Shown in pieces: positions 17,519-26,648 of a stretch of 39,710 bases of DNA. The position numbers were made by a program, and so were the translations under genes. Position 1 is the first letter of the stretch. Each line of letters opens with the position of its first letter. The notes beneath the pieces were generated by a model. The model had not been told where the DNA came from. It was given only the letters and a program-made list of their open reading frames with translations, and ran no database searches. Origin of the DNA: Christensenella hongkongensis (GTDB lineage Bacteria > Bacillota > Clostridia > Christensenellales > Christensenellaceae). Location: NCBI RefSeq assembly GCF_000981035.1, contig NZ_LAYJ01000047.1:1-39710 (forward strand). Direction: 5' to 3'.

Positions 17519-18883
17519 ATGAAGTATAAAATATTACTGATCCAGCCGGAAAACAAAGAGATCAACCGCGTCCGAAGGAAACAGCTCAATAACTTCGTCC
17601 AGATCACAATGCCTTATCTGGCGGCATTCATCGACGAGACGTTATTTGATATCACGCTTGTGGATGAATACAACCAGTCGGTTCCGTTTGACAGGACGTT
17701 TGACCTGGTGGCGATCACGGTCAATACGCCAAATGCGCGGCACTGCTACGATATGGCTGAGCGTTTCCGCAGTAAGGGAGCCAAAATTGTTATGGGCGGG
17801 CCGCATGTTACTTTACTTCCTGAGGAGGCGGCAAAGCACGGCGATTTTCTGGTGGTTGGCGAGGGAGAACGGACATGGCCGGTATTCCTGAAAGATTTTG
17901 TATCGGGAAATGCAAAAAAACGGTATGAAGACAATGAGGCGCCGCCGCTTGACGGCTTACCCGTTCCAAGATGGGATTTGCTGCATCACAGGAGCAGCCT
18001 GATGAAAGGCGCGGTGTTTGCGACGCGGGGGTGCCCCTATCACTGCCGCTATTGCAATTTGAAACAAATTTACCATAATTCCTTTCGGACGCGCCCAATC
18101 GATGAGGTAATCAGGGAAATCAAAGCGGTACCCTCCGGTTACTTTGTTTTCTGGGACGACAACTTTTTTGCAGACAGGGAATATGCGCTTGCAGTGATGA
18201 AAGCGATGAAGCCGCTCAGGAAGCGTTGGGCCGCACAGGCGACGCTCAGGGATTGCGACGACGACGAACTGCTCGGCGCCGCCCACGAGGCAGGCTGCAT
18301 TTATCTGTTCGTGGGGCTGGAATCCTTTTCGCGCGCATCGCTTGCGGACGCCGGAAAGCCGATCAACCGCGTAGGGGATTACAGGGCGATCATACAAAAG
18401 GTGCACCGTTACCGGATATTGATACAGGCGGGGATCGTGTTCGGTTTTGACTCCGATACAAAGGAAGTCTTCGCCGATACGCTCAGCGCCTGCGAAGCCC
18501 TGGGAATTGACGGCGCAACGGTGAGTATTTTGACGCCGCTTCCCAAAACACCGATTTACGAGGACTTAAAACGTGAAAACCGGCTGAAGCATTCTGACTG
18601 GCAATTTTACAATGGGAAGACATACGTTGCATTCGAGCCAAAGCATATGAGCGCGCAGGAGCTGTACGAGGGGTATTTGTGGTTTCGGAAACACTTTTAT
18701 TCGCTGCGTTCCTTTATCAGGCGGATGCGTATTTCAAGGACGCGTACCGGGCATAACTTCCTGATTAACCTCGGTTACCGGTTAGCGATCAAAAAGCCGC
18801 GGCGGGGTTACTGGGAATCTATATCTTGCAGGGCATGGAAAAGTTATGCAAAGGACGCGCGAACGCTTGAAAAAAGGGTATAA
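17519..18883 (+). CDS. B12-binding-domain radical SAM protein
   Basis: A 454-aa protein with an N-terminal cobalamin-binding-like Rossmann region (about 1-135; PNARHCYDMAERFRSKGAKIVMGGPHVTLLPEE and VVGEGE are characteristic) followed by a radical SAM core with the cluster motif C172-x3-C176-x2-C179 (GCPYHCRYC). FWDDNFF, GLESF and GIVFGFDSDT are later family blocks. Such proteins carry out radical methylations or rearrangements, but the N-terminal domain often lacks the cobalamin DxHxxG histidine motif, and I do not see it here. No substrate genes are adjacent. GGAG precedes the ATG. Confidence 0.88.
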   Translation: MKYKILLIQPENKEINRVRRKQLNNFVQITMPYLAAFIDETLFDITLVDEYNQSVPFDRTFDLVAITVNTPNARHCYDMAERFRSKGAKIVMGGPHVTLLPEEAAKHGDFLVVGEGERTWPVFLKDFVSGNAKKRYEDNEAPPLDGLPVPRWDLLHHRSSLMKGAVFATRGCPYHCRYCNLKQIYHNSFRTRPIDEVIREIKAVPSGYFVFWDDNFFADREYALAVMKAMKPLRKRWAAQATLRDCDDDELLGAAHEAGCIYLFVGLESFSRASLADAGKPINRVGDYRAIIQKVHRYRILIQAGIVFGFDSDTKEVFADTLSACEALGIDGATVSILTPLPKTPIYEDLKRENRLKHSDWQFYNGKTYVAFEPKHMSAQELYEGYLWFRKHFYSLRSFIRRMRISRTRTGHNFLINLGYRLAIKKPRRGYWESISCRAWKSYAKDARTLEKRV

Positions 18884-18986
18884 TGATGGTAAACTGAAAT
18901 CAACAAAATAGAAAGAAAGAATCAGCCGCGGCGTGGCCTGTAAGGCAGTGCGGAAGCGGCGCGATAAGGAGAACGAAACAAACAAT

Positions 18987-20429
18987 ATGGCAAAGCAAAA
19001 CGATGGATTTGTAGAGCACATCACACCCCAGAGCGAGGATTTTTCGCGCTGGTATACGGATGTGATCAAAATGGCGGATATGATCGACTATTCCGAAGTG
19101 AAGGGCTGCATGGTCATCAAGCAGTATGGCTACGGAATATGGGAATTGATCCAGCAGCAGCTTGACGAACGTTTTAAGGAAACGGGGCATAAAAACGCTT
19201 ATTTCCCGTTACTGATTCCAAAGCACCTGCTGGAAAAAGAGGCCGAGCATGTGGAAGGCTTCGCGCCGGAGGTTGCCTGGGTTACAAAAGGAGGCACGGA
19301 GGAACTCGCAGAGCCGCTGTGCATTCGCCCGACCTCAGAAACGATCATTTGTTCCATGTATTCCAAATGGGTGCAAAGCTATCGTGACTTGCCCGTATTG
19401 CTGAACCAGTGGTGCAATGTGCTCAGGTGGGAAAAGAGCACCCGCCCGTTCCTGCGCACCTCGGAATTCCTGTGGCAGGAAGGGCACACCGTTCATGCAA
19501 CGCAGGAGGAAGCGGAAGAGGAAACCGTCCGTATGCTGGGCGTATACCGTGATTTTATGCGCGATGTACTGGCGATTCCCGTGATTTCCGGGCAGAAGAG
19601 TGAAAAGGAAAAATTTGCGGGTGCGGATCACACCTACACAGTAGAAGCAATGATGCTGGACGGCAAAGCGCTGCAAATGGGAACCTCGCACAATCTGGGG
19701 CAGAATTTTGCGAAAGGCTTTGACATCCAGTTTCTGGATAAGGATGGGCAGCTGAAATATGCGTGGCAGACCTCGTGGGGCGTATCTACGCGTATGATCG
19801 GCGGCATTATTATGGTGCACGGCGACGAGCGGGGATTAAAGCTGCCTCCACGTGTAGCGCCGGTCCAGTGTGTGATCGTGCCGATAGCCGCGCATAAGCC
19901 GGGCGTGCTTGAAAAGGCCGAAGAGCTGTTCCAGACATTGAAAGCTGCGGGAATCCGTGTAGAGCTGGACGACAGGGACCAGAGCCCAGGATGGAAATTC
20001 AACGAATGGGAGCTTAAGGGCGTTCCGGTTCGCCTTGAGATCGGCCCGCGCGACATTGAAAACAATGCGTGTATGCTTGCGCGCAGGGACTTGTGCGAAA
20101 AGGAATCGTATTCGCTTGACGGAATCGCGGCAAGCGTTCAGGAGCTTTTGGATAAAATCCACGATAATATGCTTCAAATGGCTTTCGAATACCGTGAGGC
20201 GCGAACGTTTGACGCGACAAACTGGGAAGAGTTTATGCAGGGGATCGAGAAAGGACACGGCTTTGTCCGCGCAATGTGGTGCGGAGATACCGAGTGTGAG
20301 GAGCAAATCAAGGAAAAGACCGGCGTAACCACACGCTGCGCGCCGTTTGAGCAAAAAGAGCTTGGCGAGGTGTGTGTGCATTGCGGCAAACCGGCCAAAA
20401 AAATGATGTATTTTGCAAAGAGCTATTAA
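18987..20429 (+). CDS. proS: Prolyl-tRNA synthetase (archaeal/eukaryal-type, short form)
   Basis: A 480-aa class II synthetase that charges tRNA-Pro. It is the short form without the bacterial editing insertion: the sequence runs from YFPLLIPKHLL through RPTSETIICSMYSKW (motif 2 region), LRTSEFLWQEGHT, and the motif 3 region around GTSHNLGQNFAKGFDI, then an anticodon-binding domain and a Cys-bearing C-terminal domain (CVHCGKPAKKMMYFAKSY). The ATG at 18987 is chosen because the protein proper begins MAKQNDG there; AAGGAG lies 16 bases upstream, which is long. No T-box is visible in the 103-base gap upstream. Confidence 0.96.
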   Translation: MAKQNDGFVEHITPQSEDFSRWYTDVIKMADMIDYSEVKGCMVIKQYGYGIWELIQQQLDERFKETGHKNAYFPLLIPKHLLEKEAEHVEGFAPEVAWVTKGGTEELAEPLCIRPTSETIICSMYSKWVQSYRDLPVLLNQWCNVLRWEKSTRPFLRTSEFLWQEGHTVHATQEEAEEETVRMLGVYRDFMRDVLAIPVISGQKSEKEKFAGADHTYTVEAMMLDGKALQMGTSHNLGQNFAKGFDIQFLDKDGQLKYAWQTSWGVSTRMIGGIIMVHGDERGLKLPPRVAPVQCVIVPIAAHKPGVLEKAEELFQTLKAAGIRVELDDRDQSPGWKFNEWELKGVPVRLEIGPRDIENNACMLARRDLCEKESYSLDGIAASVQELLDKIHDNMLQMAFEYREARTFDATNWEEFMQGIEKGHGFVRAMWCGDTECEEQIKEKTGVTTRCAPFEQKELGEVCVHCGKPAKKMMYFAKSY

Positions 20430-20507
20430 ACATTGTGATACAAGGCAGGGAAGAATTTGGCGGCAGGGCCGCACGTATTGGCAGGCTACTGGCAGGAGGA
20501 GAACAAA

Positions 20508-20966
20508 ATGGGCGTTGAACTAAGGAAAATGACACAAAATGATATCTTTTTTGTAGTAGAGCAGAGAATGGATCTTTTGCGTCAGATATCAGGGGAACGG
20601 ATGACTGAGGAATTCCAGGAGGAAACCGTTCATTATCTGCAAAAGCACATTGCAGACCAAAGCTGCGTTGGGTACGTTGCGGTAGACGGCCGCAAAATCG
20701 TTTCTGTGGCTATGATTTGCATGTATGAGGTAATGCCGAGGCTGTGCAATGTCACCGGAAAGACAGGCTATGTTTTCAATCTGGTTACGCAGCCCGAATA
20801 CAGGAAACAGGGGCTTGCGACAAAGCTTTTGGAGACGCTGTTTGAAGAAGTAAAGGCAAAGGGCGTTAAGCAGCTGTTCCTCAATTCGGAACCTGCGGCG
20901 ATTAACCTGTATCGGCGCCTGGGCTTCCAGATGGTAGACCGGGAAATGGTGTTGAATTTTGAATAG
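20508..20966 (+). CDS. GNAT family N-acetyltransferase
   Basis: A 152-aa GNAT protein. Motif A is FNLVTQPEYRKQGLATKLLETL, with the RKQGLA acetyl-CoA loop, and motif B is LFLNSEPAAINLYRRLGFQMVDREMVLNF. The ATG at 20508 is preceded by AGGAGGAG 7 bases upstream; the open frame extends 17 codons further without support. It lies 78 bases after proS and ends in a terminator. The substrate is unknown. Confidence 0.9.
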   Translation: MGVELRKMTQNDIFFVVEQRMDLLRQISGERMTEEFQEETVHYLQKHIADQSCVGYVAVDGRKIVSVAMICMYEVMPRLCNVTGKTGYVFNLVTQPEYRKQGLATKLLETLFEEVKAKGVKQLFLNSEPAAINLYRRLGFQMVDREMVLNFE

Positions 20967-20971
20967 TAAAT

Positions 20972-20997
20972 AAAAAAAGGGCGCAAGCCCTTTTTTT
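20972..20997. terminator. Bidirectional terminator between convergent genes
   Basis: AAAAAAAGGGC and GCCCTTTTTTT close a GCAA loop. With A and T tracts on both sides it can end the acetyltransferase gene on the plus strand and the EAL operon on the minus strand. Confidence 0.93.
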
Positions 20998-21027
20998 GTA
21001 TCATCATTTTTCAGGCGCGGTATGCAG

Positions 21028-23277
21028 TTATTGCTCCATGTTCTTACGGAGCAGCTCCTCAAACGCGTCTTCCGGCATGGGCTTAGCATACAGGAAACCC
21101 TGTACAATAATGCGATAGCCGATATTCCTTAAAAAGTCTGCCTGTGCGCGCAGCTCAACGCCTTCTGCAACCACCGTAATTCCAAGCTTTTCAGACATCG
21201 CGATAATGCTCGAGATAATAGTGGTTTCGCGGTCGTTATCATCCTCGTGGGTAAAGAAACGCTTGTCGAGCTTGATCACGTCTACGGGCAGGGTACGCAG
21301 CAGGTTAAGCGAGGAATAACCTGTGCCGAAATCATCGATGGAGATTGAAAAGCCCGCGTCCCGCAGCTCATTCATACGCGTTAAGATCAGATCGTCGTTG
21401 TCAATCAGCGCGCTCTCCGTAAGCTCTATTTCCAGCAGGCCCGGGGAAAGCCCGTACTTTTCGGTAATGTCAAGCAGTTGTTTCACAAAATCGTCATTAT
21501 AAATATGAAGGCGGGAAAAATTCACGGATATCGGAACCACAGGCATCGCATGGTCAAGCCAGTCCCGCAACATCCGGCACACCTGCTCGAAAACGTAAAA
21601 ATCTATTTTTACGATAAAACCGTTTTTTTCAAATACAGGGATAAACTCTCCTGGATTCATAAAGCCCTTATCCGGAGATATCCAGCGCACAAGAGCTTCG
21701 GCAGCGACAGGTTTCTCGCTATCCAAATCAAACTTAGGCTGGTAATAAACCACAAATTCGTTGTTTTGGAGCGCGGCGTCCATATCGTTTTCGAGTTGCT
21801 TTTCATGCAGCATCTTTTGGTTCATGCTGTCGTCGTAAAAAGCATAATAATTGTGCGCGTTACTTTTGACGCTGTTTTTGGCAGTCTTGCTCCAATCGCT
21901 CATGCGCGTGACAGAATAATCGTTTTTGGGAACGATGTAAACTCCATAAGAGAGCAGCAGGTTATAATTCTTTTTCCGGATAAAAGGAAAACTCCTGATC
22001 CGGTTGTTCCAGCCGGATATGCGGCCTGAAATCTCATTTTCATCAGAATAAGTGATGAGTACATTAAATTCATCCGAACCAGCCCTGCAGTAAAGCTCGT
22101 GCTCCCTCATGTCATTTTTAAGCACGGCGGAAATATGCCGAATCAGCAGATTGCCGTTCCGGTAACCGTAAAGCTGGTTGAATATCTTGAATTTATTAAT
22201 ATCAAAGTTGATAAAAGCATATTTTTCATTGGCATGATCCTTAAGTATATCATTACAATCGCTGCGGAATTTCACCCAGCTTGACGCTCCGGTAAGCTCG
22301 TCTACAAACGCAATGCGCTCGAGCCTTTTTTTGGCGTTGCTTTGGGAAATAGCGATATATACAAGCAAAATTACCACGGTAAAAACGATGATACCTGAGA
22401 TCCAGCCGGTAAAGGCAATCAGGAAGGAGCTCTTTTCCGAAACCACGGAAGCAGGTACAACAGAGAGGATATACCAGTCGTTTACATTGATGGGCGCGTA
22501 GCTCATGTAATATAATATGCCTGCTTTTTTGTATTGTGTTACGCCGCTTTCTCCTTTTTGCATATCGGCGTGCATGGTTTCAAATGAATTGCCGTCTATA
22601 CTGACAAGCAGGTTTCCGTCCAGCTCGAAGAAATTTTCAAATTCCACACTGTTTTCATGGTGGGACCTTGCGATTTTGTCGCCGTTCTTTTCCACAACAT
22701 AGGCATATCCGTTGCCTTCAAAGGTAGAGACGGAAATTTTATTTTCGAACACGTCTGTGGCGTGCGTTGCAAACAGTACGGATACCACATTGCGTCCGGA
22801 ATAGATCGGCACGGCGTAAACATTAATACTGTTCCCGTCCACTATATCCGTAAAGGTATCGGAAATATTTGGAATACCGGCCAAAGCCTTGCGAAAATAT
22901 TTTCTCTCCGAAAAATCATAGGAAAGACCGTCGGTTGTAACGGCATTGCCGTCAGGATCGATAAGCCCCATACGCTTAAATCCATTCTGGTCGCGGATTT
23001 TATCCAGCAGTTTCATAGTGGATTCCGTATCAAGCCCGCTGAAATCATTGCTCTGCAATACGGTTGCGACAGATTCAAGCGTGTAAAGGTCGCCGTTTAC
23101 CTGGGTTTCAATGATTTCTGATTCCTGCAAAGTGATTTCCTTCAAATTTGAGGTGATCTCATCATCGAGCACGCTTCTTACGGTATTGGCATAAAACAGC
23201 ATCAAAGAGATCGCGATAACCGCGATGATCAAAATAATGACGATTGAAACCATGAGGAGCTTTTTTGGTTTTGCCAT
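21028..23277 (-). CDS. Membrane sensor GGDEF-EAL protein, probable c-di-GMP phosphodiesterase
   Basis: With the ATG at 23277 the product is 749 aa (alternative ATG at 23316, 13 codons longer, lacks a ribosome site; AGGAAAG supports 23277). Helix 1 (about 8-29) and helix 2 (about 285-310) bracket an extracellular sensor of about 250 residues with dCACHE-like features (SERKYFRKALAG, GRNVVSVLFA). A GGDEF domain follows in which the signature is altered to GSDEF (400-404). The EAL domain is complete: EAL at 527-529, ELTES, SIDDFGTGYS at 646-655 and AEGVE at 704-708. I infer c-di-GMP hydrolysis controlled by an external ligand. It is the second gene of a minus-strand pair, 64 bases after its neighbour. 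Confidence 0.9.
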   Translation of the reverse strand: MAKPKKLLMVSIVIILIIAVIAISLMLFYANTVRSVLDDEITSNLKEITLQESEIIETQVNGDLYTLESVATVLQSNDFSGLDTESTMKLLDKIRDQNGFKRMGLIDPDGNAVTTDGLSYDFSERKYFRKALAGIPNISDTFTDIVDGNSINVYAVPIYSGRNVVSVLFATHATDVFENKISVSTFEGNGYAYVVEKNGDKIARSHHENSVEFENFFELDGNLLVSIDGNSFETMHADMQKGESGVTQYKKAGILYYMSYAPINVNDWYILSVVPASVVSEKSSFLIAFTGWISGIIVFTVVILLVYIAISQSNAKKRLERIAFVDELTGASSWVKFRSDCNDILKDHANEKYAFINFDINKFKIFNQLYGYRNGNLLIRHISAVLKNDMREHELYCRAGSDEFNVLITYSDENEISGRISGWNNRIRSFPFIRKKNYNLLLSYGVYIVPKNDYSVTRMSDWSKTAKNSVKSNAHNYYAFYDDSMNQKMLHEKQLENDMDAALQNNEFVVYYQPKFDLDSEKPVAAEALVRWISPDKGFMNPGEFIPVFEKNGFIVKIDFYVFEQVCRMLRDWLDHAMPVVPISVNFSRLHIYNDDFVKQLLDITEKYGLSPGLLEIELTESALIDNDDLILTRMNELRDAGFSISIDDFGTGYSSLNLLRTLPVDVIKLDKRFFTHEDDNDRETTIISSIIAMSEKLGITVVAEGVELRAQADFLRNIGYRIIVQGFLYAKPMPEDAFEELLRKNMEQ

Positions 23278-23341
23278 AAGACCTGTCTTTCCTGTTTTTG
23301 TCGTGCCTGCGCTCATTTGGGGAGCACGCACGCAAAACCGG

Positions 23342-25300
23342 TTATTTTTCGCTATGCCCGATGGTAAATGGAGTATCGCACAGCTCTTTGCCCAGATATA
23401 ACTTTGCATCCTGTGGTGGAACAGGTTTTGAATACAGGAAGCCCTGGATCATATCACAGCCGCAATCTTCAACAAAATGCTGCTGTTCTTCGGTTTCAAC
23501 GCCCTCTGCAAGGATATCGATACCAAGCTGCCTGAATGCAGCCGTCATATGGCGTACCACAACTGCGGAACGCGGATTGTGGGTAGACGACCACACAAGG
23601 CTTTTATCAAGCTTGACCGTGTTAATTGGAAACCCGAGAACAGTAGAAATATTGGAATAGCCGGTACCAAAATCGTCAAGCGCAAAGCGTACCCCTCTGG
23701 CGTGGAGCACGTTGATAAAGTTCCTGACGGTATCGAGGTTTTCAATTAACACGCTCTCCGTAATTTCGATTTTGACCTTGGAGCAGGGGATTCCGTTTGA
23801 CTCAATAATTTCAAAAACGCGTTTGGAAATATCTTCCTGTGTAAACTGCATGGAAGAGAAATTAACGCTGACAGATAAAATATCGATACCGTCTGCAATC
23901 AATTCTACAATATATTTGCATACCTTGTCCAGAACCTGGTAGGTGATATCGATAATCAATCCGGTATCCTCCGCAAGCGGAATAAACTCGGATGGATAAA
24001 TCGGGCCAATGGGCGTATCGTTTAGCCGCAATAAAGCTTCAGCCCTGTGAAATTTGCAGTCCGCTATGGATAAAATAGGCTGATAGTATACTTCAAAGCT
24101 GTTGGTTGCGAGGCGTTCGCGCAAAATTTCAATGATGCGTAGTTTTCGTTTTGCCTGCTCGAGCATTTGCGGCGTGCAATAGGAGTAATGCTCCGGCTTT
24201 TGCTTTGCCTGCGCGACGGTGGTTTCAATCCCATCGATCAGCCCTTCCACGCTGTCGGCGCTGCTTGGATAATGCACAACTGCAAGCGCATAAAAAAGGA
24301 TGCAGCTGCAGGTAGCGGTTTTCCATGGCAATGTCATTCTATGCTGGAGGCGCTCAAAAACAGGACGGATAATCGTCTCGTCCGAGTGCCCGAGCAGAAT
24401 GGCGAATTCGTCCCCGCTGAAGCGGTAAAGCTGGTGACCACCGAGTATTGAAGCCAGATAGGTGGAGACAGACTGAAGGAAGCGGTCGCCGTTTTGTTGC
24501 CCAAATTTATCGTTGATCAGTTTAAAGTTTTTCAACGACAGGACAATGATCGCAAACGAATCATTTTTGTGATGCTCAAGCTTTAGCTCCAGCATTTTTA
24601 AAAACTCGTGGCGGTTGGGCAGGCCCGTCAGGTGGTCAATCGAAATTTGTTTATTTTGCAGGTACAAATAGATAATCAACAAAGCGCAGGTAGCGGCGGA
24701 ACCGGATAGAATATATTCCGGAACAAATTGCTGGATTACGATTACGATTGCTGCAATTACGGGAAATGAAATCAAAATGCGGCGTATGGATCGATCCAGG
24801 AGCTGGCCCTTGAAAAGCACAAGGAACAGGCAGGCAAAACAGTAGATATAAAATATGATATAGGTGAGGGAAATGAGGCTGCCGCGCATATAACCAGTTG
24901 ACGGATCGATGTCAAAAAGGAGTTTCGTTGCAGGATTTATCAGCACAAAAACGAGGTAAGCCGCCGCCGGAACAGAAGCAATAATGAGAACCTTATTGAG
25001 CGCCTTATCGTTTTCAAATACAATGGAAGTTACATAGAAAAAATAGAAGACGCCCATAAGCGGCGTCGTTACAAAATAAAATGTCGTGACAATCCATATG
25101 AGGGCAAGCGGAATCTCCTGATAATAATACAACATCACGGTGGAAGCAATATTTGAAGTGATCGCAAAAAAGGTTACTAAAAAACAAACCTGAAAAAACT
25201 GGTTTTTCAAGGTGGGAAGAGGATTCCCTTTTCTGGAATAAATCCAGATGATACATAAGATAATTGCGGAAATACATTCCGCAGAAATATTCCAAACCAT
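23342..25300 (-). CDS. Seven-helix membrane GGDEF-EAL protein, probable c-di-GMP phosphodiesterase
   Basis: A 652-aa protein with seven predicted N-terminal membrane helices (about 8-215) and then GGDEF (about 222-370) and EAL (about 385-635) domains. The signature loop is SGDEF (295-299), and the position that carries the first metal-binding Asp in active cyclases (DxDxFK) reads LSLKNFK, so cyclase activity is doubtful. The EAL domain keeps EALLR at 421-425, EITES, LDDFGTGYS at 541-549, KLDKS and AEGVETEEQ. The ATG has an AAAGGA site 10 bases upstream. It is the first gene of the pair with the next EAL protein; both may lower local c-di-GMP. Confidence 0.9.
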   Translation of the reverse strand: MVWNISAECISAIILCIIWIYSRKGNPLPTLKNQFFQVCFLVTFFAITSNIASTVMLYYYQEIPLALIWIVTTFYFVTTPLMGVFYFFYVTSIVFENDKALNKVLIIASVPAAAYLVFVLINPATKLLFDIDPSTGYMRGSLISLTYIIFYIYCFACLFLVLFKGQLLDRSIRRILISFPVIAAIVIVIQQFVPEYILSGSAATCALLIIYLYLQNKQISIDHLTGLPNRHEFLKMLELKLEHHKNDSFAIIVLSLKNFKLINDKFGQQNGDRFLQSVSTYLASILGGHQLYRFSGDEFAILLGHSDETIIRPVFERLQHRMTLPWKTATCSCILFYALAVVHYPSSADSVEGLIDGIETTVAQAKQKPEHYSYCTPQMLEQAKRKLRIIEILRERLATNSFEVYYQPILSIADCKFHRAEALLRLNDTPIGPIYPSEFIPLAEDTGLIIDITYQVLDKVCKYIVELIADGIDILSVSVNFSSMQFTQEDISKRVFEIIESNGIPCSKVKIEITESVLIENLDTVRNFINVLHARGVRFALDDFGTGYSNISTVLGFPINTVKLDKSLVWSSTHNPRSAVVVRHMTAAFRQLGIDILAEGVETEEQQHFVEDCGCDMIQGFLYSKPVPPQDAKLYLGKELCDTPFTIGHSEK

Positions 25301-25521
25301 TCTTACTTATTTCCTTTGTATGAGTGCTCCACAAATATGTTGAAAAACAAGAACTACTATATTTTAGCATAAAAAAAAGAAAAAAACAGCAAACAATACC
25401 ACATTGGTACTGTTTTAATATATCTGTGGAAACATTATTTGACAGAAATGAAAAAAAGGCGTTGAAACGGCTGGGAAAACTTTATGGGACAGCCTTCTTG
25501 CCTTTGTTGCAGGGGCAGAAT

Positions 25522-25553
25522 AAAAAGTCCCCTGATGGCCGGGGAGACTTTTT
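25522..25553 (-). terminator. Terminator of the patatin-like gene
   Basis: On the minus strand GTCTCCCC and GGGGAC arms pair with a short bulge, and the hairpin is followed by TTTTTAT. It lies 12 bases after the stop of the minus-strand gene. Confidence 0.82.
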
Positions 25554-25564
25554 GATTCTATAGT

Positions 25565-26401
25565 TTATCTCATAAATGCAGCGGCTTTTTCGCCGTCGTG
25601 GTAGCCTTTGTCGTACAAGCGCAAAAACGCGTCCTTATCTTTGGTAAACGTACTGACGCCACAGCAGTCTGACGGGCCGATCAAAAGGGCCTTCCCCTGA
25701 CGCTCAAGCTCCTTGATTTCCGCAATCTCACGGTTGTATGTTTCATGGCGGTGCGCGAGCCTGCGTACGATTTCAGGATATTTTTTCAACGTCCGCGACA
25801 GAAGCCCCATATGCTTTTGTTTGGGCTTGATATAATCCGGCGGATGTGTGATCAGTACGATGATTTTATCACAGCCATCCTCAAATGCTTTGCGGTAGGG
25901 GAGCGGATCGGAAACCCCACCGTCGAAATACAACCTGCCATTGACCGGATACGGCCTGCACGCAAGGGGCACGGCGCAGGATGCTTTGAGGATATCATAG
26001 CTATGCTGTGCAATATCGTCACGGGTAAAATAGACTGAATTGCCTGTTTGCGAATCTGTCGCAACGATATAAAAAGGGCAGGAGGTTTTTGCGAACGCTT
26101 CATAATCCAGCGGGTTTTCGCCGCCGCGGTTGGTGAGAGTGGAATAGATATAATCAAGGTTCAGGTAGGAACCTTTTTTTAACCAGTTTGAAAGGCTCAT
26201 ATATTCTCTTCGGAATGTGTACTCAGCAAAAAAGGTAAGCGTACGCCCATGCTGGCCCGCGAGGCAGGTGATCATATTTGCAGCTCCCGCAGATATGCCG
26301 ATGCCATAATCGATTTTTGCTTTCTCATCCAACAGGCGGTCATAAATACCGGCAGTGTATACACCGCGCATTCCACCGCCTCCGTCGATCAGTCCAATCA
26401 T
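25565..26401 (-). CDS. Patatin-like phospholipase family protein
   Basis: A 278-aa patatin-fold hydrolase. The oxyanion loop GGGGMRG is at 7-13, the nucleophile Ser37 lies in GISAG (35-39), and the catalytic Asp is D159 in the DGGVSDPLPY block. These enzymes cleave acyl ester bonds of lipids on the inner side of the membrane or in the cytosol. No signal peptide is seen. CGGAGG lies upstream of the ATG. It is close to the YjjU-type single-domain bacterial patatins. It is divergent from the MarR regulator and not obviously linked to it. Confidence 0.92.
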   Translation of the reverse strand: MIGLIDGGGGMRGVYTAGIYDRLLDEKAKIDYGIGISAGAANMITCLAGQHGRTLTFFAEYTFRREYMSLSNWLKKGSYLNLDYIYSTLTNRGGENPLDYEAFAKTSCPFYIVATDSQTGNSVYFTRDDIAQHSYDILKASCAVPLACRPYPVNGRLYFDGGVSDPLPYRKAFEDGCDKIIVLITHPPDYIKPKQKHMGLLSRTLKKYPEIVRRLAHRHETYNREIAEIKELERQGKALLIGPSDCCGVSTFTKDKDAFLRLYDKGYHDGEKAAAFMR

Positions 26402-26538
26402 ATTGTTTCCTCCGATATTATAATAACCTGTTTTATAATTTTATAAAAAATAAAAAATTTTTTCAACCGGGATTGTATTGGTTGCAGGCATAACTCCGCC
26501 ATTATCTGCACTGGTTTATCTGATTATAAAAATTATTT

Positions 26539-26624
26539 ACGGTACCTGTAAAAAATAGGTTGACAAGTTTGACAGGTACCGTTATAATAAAAACAACAGG
26601 TACCGTTAATAGTTGCGGTATCTG
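26539..26624 (+). promoter_or_regulatory. marR-exporter promoter with repeated palindromic operators
   Basis: TTGACA (26560-26565), a 17-base spacer and TATAAT (26583-26588) form a near-perfect promoter. The sequence ACGGTACCTGT or its inverse ACAGGTACCGT occurs at 26539-26549, 26572-26582 (inside the spacer) and 26596-26606, and a one-mismatch copy GCGGTATCTG at 26615-26624. The copies flank and fill the promoter. They are best explained as binding sites for the MarR protein encoded immediately downstream, giving autoregulation. Confidence 0.85.
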
Positions 26625-26648
26625 ATTGAAAAACAGGAGGATTATAAA

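Noticed and set aside
18884-18986. Possible T-box leader before proS
   Set aside because: Only about 100 bases are available, no T-box sequence or specifier stem-loop is seen, and the GC-rich hairpin present has no T tract.
26613-26648. A longer N-terminus for the MarR gene starting at a TTG
   Set aside because: It would run over the fourth operator copy and the ribosome site; the ATG at 26649 has a perfect CAGGAGG.
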